This document shows, piece by piece, positions 13,382 to 28,300 of a DNA stretch of 64,000 nucleotides; within the stretch, counting starts at the first letter, position 1; the number at the start of each line of letters is the position of its first letter. The notes beneath the pieces are model-generated. The model did no database searches, was not told the DNA's origin, and was given only the letters and a program-made list of their open reading frames with translations. The DNA is from Phorcus lineatus (lineage: Eukaryota > Mollusca > Gastropoda > Trochida > Trochidae): assembly GCA_921293015.1 (NCBI GenBank), contig OV121092.1, positions 5,028,001-5,092,000 of the forward strand, written 5' to 3'. Made by a program: the position numbers and the translations under genes.

Positions 13382-16300
13382 GTATGTATCTTTCATGCTA
13401 ACATGAATTAATTAAAAAAGTAAATTTCGGGAATAAGGGGCAAATATATCTGAAAATTTACCCACTCCCATTTTCCATGCTAAAGCGCTGAATCAGTGAG
13501 TCCGAGTTTATTGTTATACACCTGTAGGCTGTAGTCTAATGTATCTTACTGCAGTGATGAGTATAGCAAGTGTCTGTAGCGGCCATCCTTTACGCCTCAT
13601 TGACTCCGCACGTCAAAACATGTCTCAAGTATCGCGTAGTGGCGGGGATTGATGCTGGGATTGATGTGCCCAGGGGTGGGGGGTTCCATGAGGGAAATAC
13701 ATACGGGACGGGGAAAAGTTTGGTGTGAGGAGTCATTGTTTAACCAAGGCCATGTATACACATCTTTGTTCTCATACAAGCAGTTCCTGATATTGGACCT
13801 CATTTTGACCTCTTGAAAAGCAAGTCTTGATTTGAATCTATATCTGAAGTGTACTCTTGTCTAAAGCTCTTTTCTAATGCTTTTTATTTCGGATACTAAA
13901 TATAAGTCTGTTATAATATGATATTATAACCTTCTACCGTAAATTCGCTCTAGCAAAGCAAGTATAGATTGGGATTTAAAAGTATATTTAAGAAATGATT
14001 ATTAATTTTTTCGTTAAAAAATATGGGGATTGGGGTGGGGAATGGGGGAGGGGTCGGAGGAGCCGATCTGGTTGGGAGAAGGGAAGCATATTGAGGCCCT
14101 GAAGACAGTAGAATGTGGGATATCGTATGGAAAAGTTAAATGAGATACTTCATGCAGGATGTGAGTCATTTTACCAAAAGGTCTATTGATTTTCGCATTG
14201 CTATCACCAAGCACACCAGTTCTAGTCCACAACCTAACGTCTACATACGTAATAGTGTTCGGCAAAATGAGGATACATGGTATCGTTGTCTTTTGGTCGA
14301 AAGGATGTAATTAAGGGATTTTTTCTGTTGGTCGGAAAGATGTTATATTGGATTGTTATCTGTATAGTTGAAAAATGTTAATTTGGATTATTGTTTGTTG
14401 GCGGGAAAGATGTTTTATGGTTTGTTGTTTTTTGGTCGGAAAGATATCATCGGGGATTCTTGTCTGATTGTCGGAAAGGTGTTTTGTGAGATTGTTGTCT
14501 GTTGGTCGGAAAGATGTTATATTGGATTGTTGTCTGTTGGTCGGAAAAATGTTATATTTTATTGTTGTCTGTTGGTCGGTAAGATGTCATATTGGATTGT
14601 TGTCTGTTAGTCAGAATGATGTTATATTGGATTTTTGTTTGTTGGTCGGAAAGATGTTATATTTTATTGTTGTCTGTCGGTCGAAACGATGTAATATGTT
14701 CGATTTTTGTCTGTTCGTCGGAAAGATGTTTATTGGATTGTTGTCTGTTAGTCAGAATGATGTTATATTGGATTGTTGTTTGTTGGTCTGAATGATGTTA
14801 TATTTTATTGTTGTCTGTCGGTCGAAACGATGTTATATATTCGATTTTTGTCTGCTGGTCGGAAAGATGTTATATTGGATTGTTGTCTGTTGGTCGGAAA
14901 GATGTTATATTGGATTGTTATCTGTATAGTTGAAAACTGTTAATTTGGATTATTGTTTGTTGGCGGGAAAGATGTTTTATGGTTTGTTGTTTTTTGGTCG
15001 GAAAGATATCATCGGGGATTCTTGTCTGATTGTCGGAAAGGTGTTTTGTGAGATTGTTGTCTGTTGGTCGGAAAGATGTTATATTGGATTGTTGTCTGTT
15101 GGTCGGAAAGATGTTATATTTTATTGTTGTCTGTTGGTCGGAAAGATGTCATATTGGATTGTTGTCTGTTAGTCAGAATGATGTTATATTGGATTTTTGT
15201 TTGTTGGTCTGAATGATGTTATATTTTATTGTCGTCTGTCGGTCGAAACGATGTTATATATTCGATTTTTGTCTGTTCGTCGGAAAGATGTTATATTGGA
15301 TTGTTGTCTGTTGGACGGAAAGATGTTATTTTGGATTGGTAAGACAACACGTTTCTAGAGGAAAGTGTGTGAAATGATGTCCCGCTGCTCATCATATATA
15401 CCTCCCTCTGACAGGTAGTTATGAGAAAATACAGTCATGTAACCTCCCGTCCGTAATCAATTACCATTCCTGTGTTCTTTGTTCTTAGACAAGGATCGCT
15501 AATGACTATATGCGAGAGTGGCTAGATTGAAGAGGAACTAATCTAAAAAAGGGAGCGTCCATGATTATAGCTCAGTTAGTAGAGGGTCTGCTCTTCAACC
15601 GGAAGGCCGGAGTTCGATACCCGGCCGCGTCATAAACGTGGATAGATTTTAATCTTATGGCTCCAAACTCACAGATTATGAGATGGTAGATTTCATCAGC
15701 GATTTAATTCGACGCGTGTAAGAAAGGGAGTTGTTGCTTCCCTGCTTTGCGCTCAACATGATATGGAAATTTAGTGAATTGGATTGAATGAAAAGAATAA
15801 TAAAGGGTAATAAAGGGTTTTTTACATATAAATTATTATCCGTGTGTGCCATATGACTTTTACGAAACCAGTGTGAATTTTTATTACCCTAGCTTGAGAG
15901 AGGTATAAAAACAACAGTTTCATAAAAGTCATGTGACACACTGAGTCTTCATAATCTTTATAAACGACTTTATTCAGTTTGAATTGACTGGGAATAACAT
16001 TGAAATAGTGGCAATGACGTCACGAATAATGAGTTTTGACGCTAGCACGGATTATTTGAAAAAACTACATGCGGCCATTTCAGTGTAAACACCTTTTAAT
16101 GATTTACGGTAGAGAAAAGGACCCGCTTAGTTAAACCGAAAATGTTACGTGTTGTAATTGGGAACATTTATATTGGTTTTTCGTGAGATCACTCTGTTTC
16201 CCTAAAAAAGTTTAACTGCCCCTTTAAACTCCTTGCCGAGTTTGCATGACATCAATCATAGCTTATCAAGAGATGAAAAACTCTTGTTTTATCATAGAAT

Positions 16301-19300
16301 TAAGCGTTTTCTGACAGAGGCTGTAGACTGATAGAAAGACATATCTGTAAGAGGCACTCTATCACGCCATTTAATGCCTCCAAGTGTGGGAGACGGCTTG
16401 ACTTAATCAGCTGCCACAAAGTTTTATATTCCCACTTTTTATACATGACATCACTATGGGATCAAAAACCTTTGTGCGTGTGAAAATTTTTGTTATACAG
16501 AATATTCGTTCATTTAAGAACTGTGCTGTAACATGGGTATCATTGTTAAGAAAAAATGTTACTAAAATCTAAATCCTGTTCCATAATTTTGAATAATTTT
16601 GCATCCTTAAATAGTCTAGGTCCTCCATCAATAAGTCTAACCTCTGGTTAAACTGGAAGACAAATAAATAACTATCGATATATTTATTGTATTACATTTG
16701 GTTTAATCATACACCAGATGTAACTCTACTAATGCGGTAGTTAATGCTTGTTAAAATGACGTGACAAGTTTTGAAATGGTGTCCTTTGAAAGAATTGACC
16801 ATTTTCCAGTTTTGACGTTTAGAGTTATCTGCCCTTGACCGCGGGCAACGTCACGCTCGCGTTAATGGGAACAAGTGTAGGAGCTCGCGTTGTCCCCACG
16901 GATTCTGCATTGGAACATAGGATTCCACGGGAAATACGTGACCTCAAAAGGATAAACAAGGATTTTACTTTATTAATCATGTGGATATTTAAATTATTTC
17001 TCTCTTATTTTTTAAGTTAAATGTGACAGTGTCTGACTGTATAAAAGTCGTATAGTATAAAGTCATGCGTGAGCCTACTTGATAATTCGTTGCAATTTTG
17101 TTTTTAATTGATAAATATTCAAATTGCTTTGAAATATATTTTATCATGTCTGTTGAATCCGACCAGATTTGAATAATCTATGTATTATTTCCAACGTCTA
17201 TAGACGTTTATGAGATTCACTGTCGTTTCCTCACAATTATCATCAATATGTTACAACCGTCGCATTTTTAGTATATAGTCGTTACATATTATCATGTCAT
17301 GAACTAGTGAGTTGAATAAAATACGTTGGGAATAAAAAGGCCTACAGTGAAAGGAAGTATTGATCATATATACTTTTGTAAACTGTGGGCCCATAAAGGT
17401 GATTTTTAGAATACAACACTAGAATTTTCAACAATCAAATATGTGATGTCGAAATTTACGTTGCCGTCGTGTAAAACATTAAAGATAATTACTTTGAATT
17501 ATATTGTGGACATTGAAATTTGCATTAATAGGATACATTATTTCTTTCACGCATATCATGAAAAGTATTTGCCCGTCACTCCATCCGTGCGTCAGTGTTT
17601 TTGTTACATTTAGAGAACCAGGAATTTGTAAACAGAAACATTGCAGATTGGCTTTCTTGTCATTCCCCAATAATATTCTGGGTTTACACGAAAACAATCT
17701 CGACAAACATGGGAATGGCTTTTATCCCGGGCAAGAGAAGAAATATAGACAATTCATTTTGAAAATCTGAGAACATGTACATGTAAATATATAGTCCAGG
17801 TACAGATGTTGAAGGTTTCAACAGGAAATGAAAATTCAAATGTGTGATGTTTTAAGTTCTGTTCTTGATTTTCTTTATTTTGAAAGCTTTCTCCAAATCA
17901 GATATGTATTTTTGAAAATGTATACTGAGGTGCACATATTGCACTATGTGTGGTTTTGTTCCTTATTTAAAATTCAAAATATGAGCCAAAAATGTGAAGA
18001 AACGGCATATTTTAATTGCCATGGAATTATTCGGTTTATCTTCATACACGTGTTACTAATGGTCTGGTTATTAAACTTTTAACCCATTACCATATCATGT
18101 CTTCTGTAAAAAAATATTATTCTAAATTTTAAAATCATTAGTTTAATTTAACATGTTACATGTGTGATTCCACATATGTTAATACCACTATTAATAACAG
18201 TTTATCATTTAATGATCACAGCGAAAATATTCGCCTTCAGTTAATTTTTAAGATTAGTTTATATGGTGGATAATCATTTGAGACCTGCCGTAGTTCGATG
18301 GAATGAAAGTTGAGGTCTAGGGGAGCTTGAATAGTAGACCAAAATAACGTTCAACTAAACGTAAGCGTGGACAGCTTGCCCGCGGTCACGTGACTTTTCA
18401 AAGGGACGTCACTCTAAACCGACTCGTTTCGCGAAACTGGAAAATGGTCAATTGTCTCAAATTTCAGTCTTGTTTTCCCTCGGTTGCAACCATTTTGAGC
18501 TCATTTAACACAATCGTTTTTCGTTTGAGAGATCATTTTGGCAGGCTAATAAGTTTATTATTACTGAGATAGAAGCCAATTGTAAAGGGTTTACAGTAGA
18601 AAGGTTTTCCCTGTGCTAAAAGAAGCTGGAAAATTAACATCCGAAAAAAAACCCACTAGAGTAGTCTTATTAATGAGATCATTGAATAGAAGTCTCTTAG
18701 ACAACCTTATTTCTGGGTACTCAAACTGCAGACAAAACATATTTAAGGATATATCGAAAAAATTTTTATAAATGTAGAAGGTTTATAAAATTACTATCCC
18801 GATGTTTGATTAGATTATATTTTAAAGAGGCTCTTCGTGATTTTGTTTTTTCATATTTGACTTTGAAGTGTGTCAAAATACCATAAATGCTGCTATGAAT
18901 TGAAAGGTTTTCATTTTGAATCGACATTTATTCAGCATTTCTCTGAGGAAAGACAAGTTATCATGGATAGTCAACTTCTTTATTGCACGAATTGCGACGT
19001 CCCGGTGTAGATACTAACACGGTTATCAAGCAAGTGATACCTATAATTCCATGTAATATCCATAAGAACTTGTTCTTCTTCATCAATCCAGCTTCTAAAA
19101 TGCACCTGAAAGAAATTTTCTCTGAGCACTGTCAACTCGAAAATATTTTGTGCACAAATTTCCAAAATTACATTTTAGTGATTGACACGCGCTAGAAGCG
19201 GTACATAGTCAGGTTTTCGATTAAAATCCTTCACATTTCTCTATACTCGATAAACCTGACTTTGATACTTTTCAGCAGGGTTAAGTTCTACTCGATCTAT

Positions 19301-22300
19301 GACAATATTCACAGGTTTGGGCAATTGCGAATCTTAGAAGTTACTCACAGAGTGTATCTACAGGAAAATGGCTTTGTGTACACAAGCAACGTAAAATCAG
19401 TTTTACAACCCTGAGAATATCACACAAGTTGCAAGTTCCCTTCAATGTTTTCCTTCAGTGATAAAAATACGTTGACGTTTTGACATACATGCTATGTACG
19501 TTTCAAATTACGACTGATAATGTTGAGTTTCTGGTTTGTATTAACGCAGGTGTCAGGATGTGTGAACCTAAAGATTTTATCTGTCAACTACTGTTTCCTT
19601 CTCACAAAAATATAAATCAGAATTATTTATAAACATGTTTTGAAACTGTGAACCTTTGCACCTGTTGTCATGAAAAACACTCAAAAAAACACATTTTAGG
19701 ATATAAAAAACATGTGATATGTACATTCACTTTTGTTTAATTTAAAAAAATTGTAACATTTTATGAAAACAGTCTAAAAAAGCAGCATTTCCAGGTCATG
19801 ATAATGAACTTCTCACATATTCCCCAAAAGAAACACGTTCCTCTATTTTCAAAGATATAAGTTCCAATACGAAACCTCTTTCGATCATCGATATTACATA
19901 ATAAAAAATGCACATTCTTCAAAATTGAAGGAGAATAGCATTATAGACATTCTGTAACCATATATTGAAATTGAAGGCATACCCATCACATTGGTACCCC
20001 GCTTAACCCATCAACAAAAAACTTGTAGTTTTACTTTGATCATTCTTGATATACAGTAACTGTCAGTTACTTCCAAAATGCACACCTATTATGATCATAA
20101 CAAATCTGTTACAGCTTTTTATGAGATAGCGGTAAAATTTAAATTCATGTAACCATATCTAGAAAAAGAAAACAACAGTATCGGCGAATATAACAATTGA
20201 CAACTGTTAATATTAAACAATTATTGACTTCAAGTGAGGTTGATCCAATGATTTATCGACCTTGGACATGTGATATTCACAGAGGCAAAGTATAGCTCGT
20301 ATCATTTTGTATTCAAACAGCCAATGACATGACTGCCGTCGAGCAAAAATGACACTACCCGGATGTTCCTCAATACATTTCTAGAAGAAATTAGTATGTG
20401 ATTTTCGCCTTTTAGAAGTCTGAAAGGCACTCTTTTTCGGAATAAATCATGTTTGAATGTCTGGTAATCCGAATTGCAAACAACAACGTTTAGAAAAAAG
20501 AACCATTACAGTTTCGATTGTATAAGGGAAAAGGCTCTTGGTTAAATATAATCTAGGTTTGCTACAATGATAACATACATGATAGTCCCTGAAAAAAAAA
20601 TTCACTAAAAATGTATTGTTCAATATTTGGTATGAAATAATATTAAAAGGAGTCCTGTACCACACTTAATTTCAGGCTTAAATTCAACTTATGGCTGAGG
20701 CAACTAGACTTGCCAGCATTTTCTAGACATAAAAAGACTCCTTTAATATTTTGCCATAGGGTGTAGATGACAGACTAATATGATTGTTACGTCAGCATGT
20801 TTGTCAAATGACATCTTCACAGCTGATAGTCTCATGTCACCCGGTTCATCTCGCGAGACGTGATAAGAAATAGGTCACAATGGTGCAAGAGTCGACAATG
20901 TAATCTGATACAAAACGGATCTCTGATGTAAGATGCATAAATAGATGAGGGAACGGCGTGACATTGATATACATTCTTCCGTACTCAAAGAGGAAACTCC
21001 CAGTACATATATGTCAGCGTCGTTCGTATAATGTAACGTATACATAGGACTTAATTTTGGTCACCATGTACCACTGTGTCACATATTTTAATATTGACGT
21101 TATGGTCTTCATGTGAAGTAATCCCAGACACCAATGAGGGGATAAATGTCTGTTGACCTTATCTTCTATTGTTTGCGGGAACTAGTCGAGCATTGTTGGT
21201 ATGGGCTAGCTTTGAGTTTCTGAAATGAAAATTTCGAGCGTCATGACATTACTCAGTATACAACATTTTCGTTTTTATTTCTGATCATCTCCTCAACGAC
21301 ATTTTGACGGTATTTCACTCATTCTCGTTTACTATTTCAAATATTTTCCTTATTCATGGCAAAGATGAAATCATTATGTCGCATTCTCCGCTTCGTTCAT
21401 TCTCTATTTATACATTCAGACGAAAACACATTCATTCTTCCAGAATTGTATAAATAACAACGTTTAATTGGTTGTGAAGAGAAGACATGCCCTGCAAACA
21501 CACACAGATAGGGAAAGAAACGAGGCGAACGCTGATAGACACGCGAATTGTCGGGACCACCTACAGCTGTACCGTGCTTAATGTTATTGGCGAGCCTGAA
21601 ACAGGCAAAGCTATCTCATCTCAGCAATCGCATTAAAACCAGTCGAACATAATGTATGTACATAGACGATTTCTGATTTCGATACGGGTCATGCCAAGTG
21701 ACCTCGTTGGCTTCATTTCACCTTCAATAGCCTTCAATAGCCTTGGTAAGGAGTGATCGTTCCAAGATAGCGACTAAAACAGTACGACAGAGATGTCTTA
21801 TCCATTGTTCGTTCCTCCTAATTTTCGAGGTTTAATTGGTTACATTTAATTGTGAAAAGTGAGAATATGAATAAGCAATAGACTGGTGCAGCGTTTGGTT
21901 GCACAGACTTCAAGAAATAAGCGTATTTGCCATTTAAAGTTTATCGCACTTATGTTTTCGAAACGGGGAGGACCAATCTATAAGAGTATTTTCCTACCCT
22001 TAAGGAGCTATCGTGTGCAATAAAAAGTGTATTCTTTGATTAATTAATTAGTTATTGCCAAATTTAAAAAATCAACAAGTTAGCAGAGGGAACCCGGTTT
22101 TAAATCGGCGGAGGGGACCCAGAAATAAAGGTTGGGAGGGGACCTTTTTAGATGGGGAGTGGACATAATAGGGTATGGAGGGGGCGCGGGGAGAGGCGCT
22201 GGTTAAGTATGATGGTGGTTCATCTCAAACGAGTTTTCATCACGGTACTTCAAGCAAGGACTACCGTGCTCGTTCACACGGACAATATTTATACATTTGT

Positions 22301-25300
22301 TGGCTAACAGTTTTCCATCAATGTAAACATGTGAACACATTTAAGCATTTGAAAATGAGTTTTACTTTTATTTCGATTTTGACTATACATATATCTACCT
22401 TTTGATACTTGCAACAAGTTGATTGACTTTCTCGGGACTTCATTTGTTATTAGTACCTGGACACAAAAAACTTTCCGTATTTGAATTGGGCTGACATTTG
22501 GTCTATAAAATCAATTATTTATAGCTACTCAATCAATCGTTATCAATTAGTCAAAACTTATTGCAACGCAATACTAATTGGCGTTTAACCTTCCTACTTG
22601 CTTTTCGGGAGTAGTGAAGAGGTAAACCATGCAATTCTGATCTGAGGAAGGTTATCAAACAGCCCAAAAAAGAAAATAAAGTCAAATAAATGGGCTGCAA
22701 ACTTTTTATTTCTTCAAATGTTTCCCCAAAATAAATTAGTTTATGCCAAATGTTTTGTCGTCAAAGGATCAAACATCTCATCACTCAACCTGGTCATCTG
22801 GTAAAATAAATTATCAAGTATCAAGCAAAAACGTTTAAAACAATCTTTAATCATTCTTAAATAGGGAAATTGATTCTCATAACTTTTCTTAACATTAGAA
22901 ACATTTCGAACTGCATCTTTTGATTTTAAAAAATTATCTTGCAGTTCGTTTTCGTTTTTGTGAGATCACTTTATTAATCAAAACCGTGCTGAAGCCCCTT
23001 TGATAATTGTTGTTCAATGGAATACAACGGTTTAGTGAATGTTCAACAACGATGATGAATGTTTGATGAAAAAACACAATTATTATTTCATACGCTGTGG
23101 GATTTTTAAGGGTCAGTAATGTGAATATCCAGTTTCGATTTTAAGCACAAATGTTTAATACCATCATACAGGTAGGATAACTCTCTTCACATCTAGAGAT
23201 TGATAATGTGTACAGGTACGCTCAGGTACTTGCAGAATCTGCTTATCACGCTTGCCGATTTGGCTGTAAAGCACAGTTTATGCTTTCAGGTGTTCTGTGG
23301 TATATGTATATACGTGCTAAAGTACATAGTGCTAGAACCGTAGAAACAGTTGTATGTGTATTATACTCATTGTTATAAATCAAAGCAATCTTGCGCTTCA
23401 TCTAGACTAGATGCTACCGTACAAAATGCATTAAATGGCAGGAACTGACTGGGAATTTTATTTAATTGTGTTTTAATAATGATAAGTTTTCAGCACTGTT
23501 TTTTTTCCAAACTGAAAATATCGAATTCTGAAAGAGAAATCATCGAATCATGTGCCTGGCTCTAAATAAACAGCTCCCTTAATGCGAAGGTCACCCTTAT
23601 CCCTTATACCCTTATCTGATAGTTATAAGATTGAGTTACCTTAGCCTAAGGCAGCTCTGTGCAATCTGGCCTGACATTACGGTACAGCGTTAAAGCCTGT
23701 ATACAGAACTCCTTTAAAATTATTCAAGTATCCCAAGTGAATCGGTTGCAGGTAAGATAACGAGACACGGTAATATATACACTGTAGAAATGCTGCCACT
23801 TTCGACGAGACAATTACGGCTATTTTGGACATGTCTTTATTGTCTTCATCCAATTTGGTATCTAAACATCTGTCTGGGTATGTACAGAATTTCTACTACA
23901 CATGAAGTGTTAGGCAGGCCGGAGAGTTTATAATACTATTAGTGTTTTTGGCTTTAAAAGCAATGAATGTCTTCAATAGTTACTTAAACTGAACATGCTC
24001 AGCAAGCCCGTACATCTCAGTGACGCGACGAAAGAATTCATAGGGCTGCACTCGTTAAAACCCATTCCAGGATAATCTCATTAAGCGCATCCAAGGACAA
24101 TCTATTTAACGCATGCAAGGACAATCTCATTAAACGCATCCCAGGGCAATCTCTATCTATGCATCCCAGAGTAATCTCAATATATGCATCCTAGGGCAAT
24201 CTCAATATATGCATCCCGGGGCAATCTCATGAAAAGCAGCTTTCCTCTGTACATTTTACTGCTTTTCTTTCGTCGCTTCCTGTCACCTTAACCTTCCATT
24301 AATTCAACTGAGCTAAGCCAGCATTCATATCGAATATTCCGGGTGATGCCCGAGTCTCCTCACTGAGACATTACCCATGTCAAACATGGAGTATTAATAA
24401 AGGTGATCATCAAGCGTTATTAGGATATCCTGGGTTCATATTGCCTAACTGACAAAATATGTGTTTATTTTTCATTTTCATTTTTATTTCCAGAACCTCT
24501 GATCACGCTGGTTGATGGACGGAAGGCAAATGAAGGGAGAGTGGAGATATACCATAAAGGCCAGTGGGGAACTATATGCAACAAAAAACTAGGTCATGCA
24601 GAAGCGGCCGCTATATGTCGCCATCTTGGTTTTGTCGGAGGTATTTCCGCCGGAGGTGGGCAGTTCGGTCCCGGGGAAGGAGTCACGTGGTCTTTCAATT
24701 TGACATGTCTGCGCACGCAACAGTGTTCTTCAGTGTCAGGCGGTGCTGAGAGTTCCGAACCCGAAACATGTAGTCACAGAAACGACTTTGCTGTTATATG
24801 TGGTAAGTCAATATCTTTTATCGAGCAATAAATGAACAAAAACTAAACTGACAAACGAAAAAAAGAAATGAATAAATAATTTATGGTGCTCACATTTCAT
24901 ATTAAAAAAGAGACCTTGCTTCCATAAATTTTCGGTTAATTAAGTCTACTGAAGTTTTTCTTCTCACCCCTGTGCACCATCTGCAAACATCAGCCAATTA
25001 TAACGTCGATTTTGGAAGGAATTCGACATTGAGATCGCATTGGTCTGTTGAAGACGTACAGTCAGTCGAACTCGACATAATGGCATTTTCCATCAATCTT
25101 CCAAATTTGATCATTCATAAGAACAAAAAATTTGAATTATTTTATTTGTGTTTCTACACTACTTATCATCAAATTAACCACCCATTATGAAGATGTCAAA
25201 CGTCAAATAAAAGTTCTTCTTTGACTTATACATGGTACTTAGGATACATTATAATGTCAATTATAGTTCTTATGGTAAGTTAAACACCCCTCTAACAAGC

Positions 25301-28300
25301 AATAATAGCTCCTTCCCATGTCGGGTTAATGAAACAAGAGTGTATATTTCTCTGCCGGTTCGGCCCTTTAATGTCATGTATGGGACTTACAGCAAAGAGG
25401 TTAAACAGGCTCTTGATCTAGCCAATAAACTCGGAGATAAAACATTCAAAATATTTTCGTAGTCATTATATCCTTTGTATATCCCTTTTGATCGCCATTC
25501 TTGATTTAGGGCAGATGTTTATTAACGCAGGATACAAGACTTTTAACAGTGAACCATAGAACACCTGTTTATCACTTGGCGATACTGTGCTACTTTTCGT
25601 CAATTTCTGAGATATTTTGACATTACGACATTTTGCTATGCAACATCTCATTGTAAATGTTGTGCTACTCGACTGCTTTTATTTCATTTGTATCATGTTA
25701 TAATCATGATGAATGAATATTCTTGCTTCACGCATTTGTTTAAAATCAGAGCAGTAAATAATTTCAGCAAGTTTAGATTTGCACACGCAATACCCCAAAA
25801 ATTTAATTGATGAAGAAAGTAAGTGTTTGAAAATCTTGATAATTTCAGTCTTAATCTGAAAATATCCATTGTAAATACTGAGAATATGTGTGAAATGACT
25901 ATGTACGGTACCGTCAGAAAAGAAAAAATTAAAGTGATAAAAAATAATTTCAGTCTAAGAAATAAAGTTCAAAATGTGTTTCTTTTCATATTTTTACAAG
26001 GCCAACACCTTGAACCCTAGTTTTCTTGTCAGCTGCTTTAGAAACCATATGTGGTTACAAACGCGTGTTTATCAACTTTAGCACGGGGTTTCGAAAGAAT
26101 GTTTAACAAAGCCTGAGACCAGTCTAGATCCTCATCACAGTGTAAAGTTTAATTGCTATCTTATCAGAGAACTGATCGCTGGGAACCGGAAGTAGCTGCA
26201 TGTGCTTATCATGGGGCCATTAAGTGCATTAAGTTATGCTTGAACACTTAAAAGCCCTCTTGCCATCTGAATGAAACGAGATGGTTCATTAGGATGGGTC
26301 GTCCTCTCACGTTCGTCGGATGTCAATTATTTTTTAAATTCTCATTTCGCCTTTTCCTTGATTTCCGTGCACCCTCAGCTTACACATAGAACTTTTTGAT
26401 CTAAGTTTGTCGTTTCTGAAAACTCTAATGTCTTTTCTCCAAAACCAATGGTTACAGGACGCAAACATTTTCAGAATAACATTTTTGTTTTATTGAGACT
26501 TGTATTTGTATATTTAGTCTTGACCACCAAAGTGAGAGCAAATTAAAAATAGATATTGATTTGATATTCTTATTTATTTCAAATTCTTCTTTGTTTTGTT
26601 TTCCCTTTATATGAATATACCATATGTCAATGTATTACTTTCTAAACATATGTGGTAATAAAAGGTAATTATATCATTTGTTATCCCTTATCTTAAATCA
26701 GCATTTACAGCCCAACTACTGTTTGAAACCTTTTTATTAAAATCGTTATTTCAAAATTTCTCTATTTCAAAACGTAATCTTCAAAATCTTTACTAACCAC
26801 CATCATATGACTCATATCCTCAAGAGGGTGACACTGCAGAAAGCCAATTCTAATCTAAATTAGCGGATTACTCACAACTTACTGAAAATATGATCAAAAA
26901 CTTACAAATTACCCTTTAACAATCTTCTAATACTTGAACCATCCGTTGTTTCAAGTTTGAGAGCTTCGCCCACCGCGTGTGAAAAAAGACACCTGCTTGA
27001 GATGTTAGGAGTCTATATTGTAATTCCGGTCGTGCAGTGCAATGGCTGCTTTGGGAACCTATTTGTAGTAATTACCTTTTCAACCTCCTCTTTTCCGTTG
27101 ATGAAAAGTGTAAGCCATATGTTTGAAAGGTAGATTAAAACAACAGAGTTTGTCAGAAGAGCAAATTTGTCAATGTCACTGAGAAAGTTAACGTTACTTT
27201 CCAAACAACACAGAAACAGTGTACTTTAATTACCCTAGTGTTTGAAAACACGATCTCAATAACGCTTTCTGTTTCCTCGATCAACAAATCTTTCAGATAT
27301 ATTAGATGTTGTTAGCAGACCTCTCCCTGTTATGCATCCCCTGACTGATCAAGATTTAAAGTGATCATGGTTTTTATTTTGTTTAACGTCTATGTAGAAA
27401 AGATAAAAAGCAAACAGGATTATTTCCCCAAGGCGGTCTGTCCCTCTCTGTAAATATCGTCGTTCAAACTATGGATTTCCAAACAGATGCATATCTCTGC
27501 CTTTACCAAATGCCATCTTTAGATTTTCTCAAATGCTGGTGACGATGACCAACACTTCAAGGACAGAGTCAGAGGCATATTCTCGATAAACGACACAAAA
27601 TTTTCATTATCACATAAAACCAATAGAAGAATCGGACGCCGCTAACGGCTTTAAAAATTTCCCACTAGAAGAATCTTTAGCCCGGTTTTAAGGATAAATT
27701 TTTTTTATCATTTTCTAAAATATAAAACTCAAAAAAAATATTTTCAAACTTGCCAATAGGGGCACAGTAATCGACACAAGTATGACCTTATGGCAAAGTA
27801 TGAAAGTGAGCCTGTCACAAGTGTCCGCTTTATCCTTTTTCGGGGAGAAGTATAAGAGGGAACAGTTTGTTCAAATCTTATCCATTTATATACGAAGTGC
27901 TTTGAACCTAGGATTCACACCGTTGTTAATGATATAAAGTAATAAAGTCTTGCTTGAAAGCAGACTGGTCCCATGGTCTTCGCTTTGGAGGAAATATGAA
28001 TTCATTCATTGAATGATACAAGATATCAAGGTTTATATAATACAAGGTGATATGAACAAATGAACATGACTTGAGTAGGTGAAGAAATATCTGGCACGCT
28101 CTTGACATTTGTATGTGCTTTTATGTGCGCATCTTTTCTTTGTTTTCCTTTCTCATTTTCTAAGTTTACGATTTGTGACATTCTCTCCAAAAAGAGACAG
28201 CGTCATTTCATTTCTTCTCTTGTTAACTCTGTAAAACTGGGCCATATTTACCGATATTAGTATATTCACAAAGTCGTCTTCTTACGTCTTTTAATAAATC

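Noticed and set aside
14368-15212. Several overlapping Cys/Val/Leu-rich frames, one pair almost identical
   Set aside because: Products of the 35-bp minisatellite and its 562-bp duplication; no start context, splice signals or domain.
15560-15632. tRNA gene
   Set aside because: A and B boxes are present, but the T stem and anticodon arm do not pair properly, and a SINE body follows.
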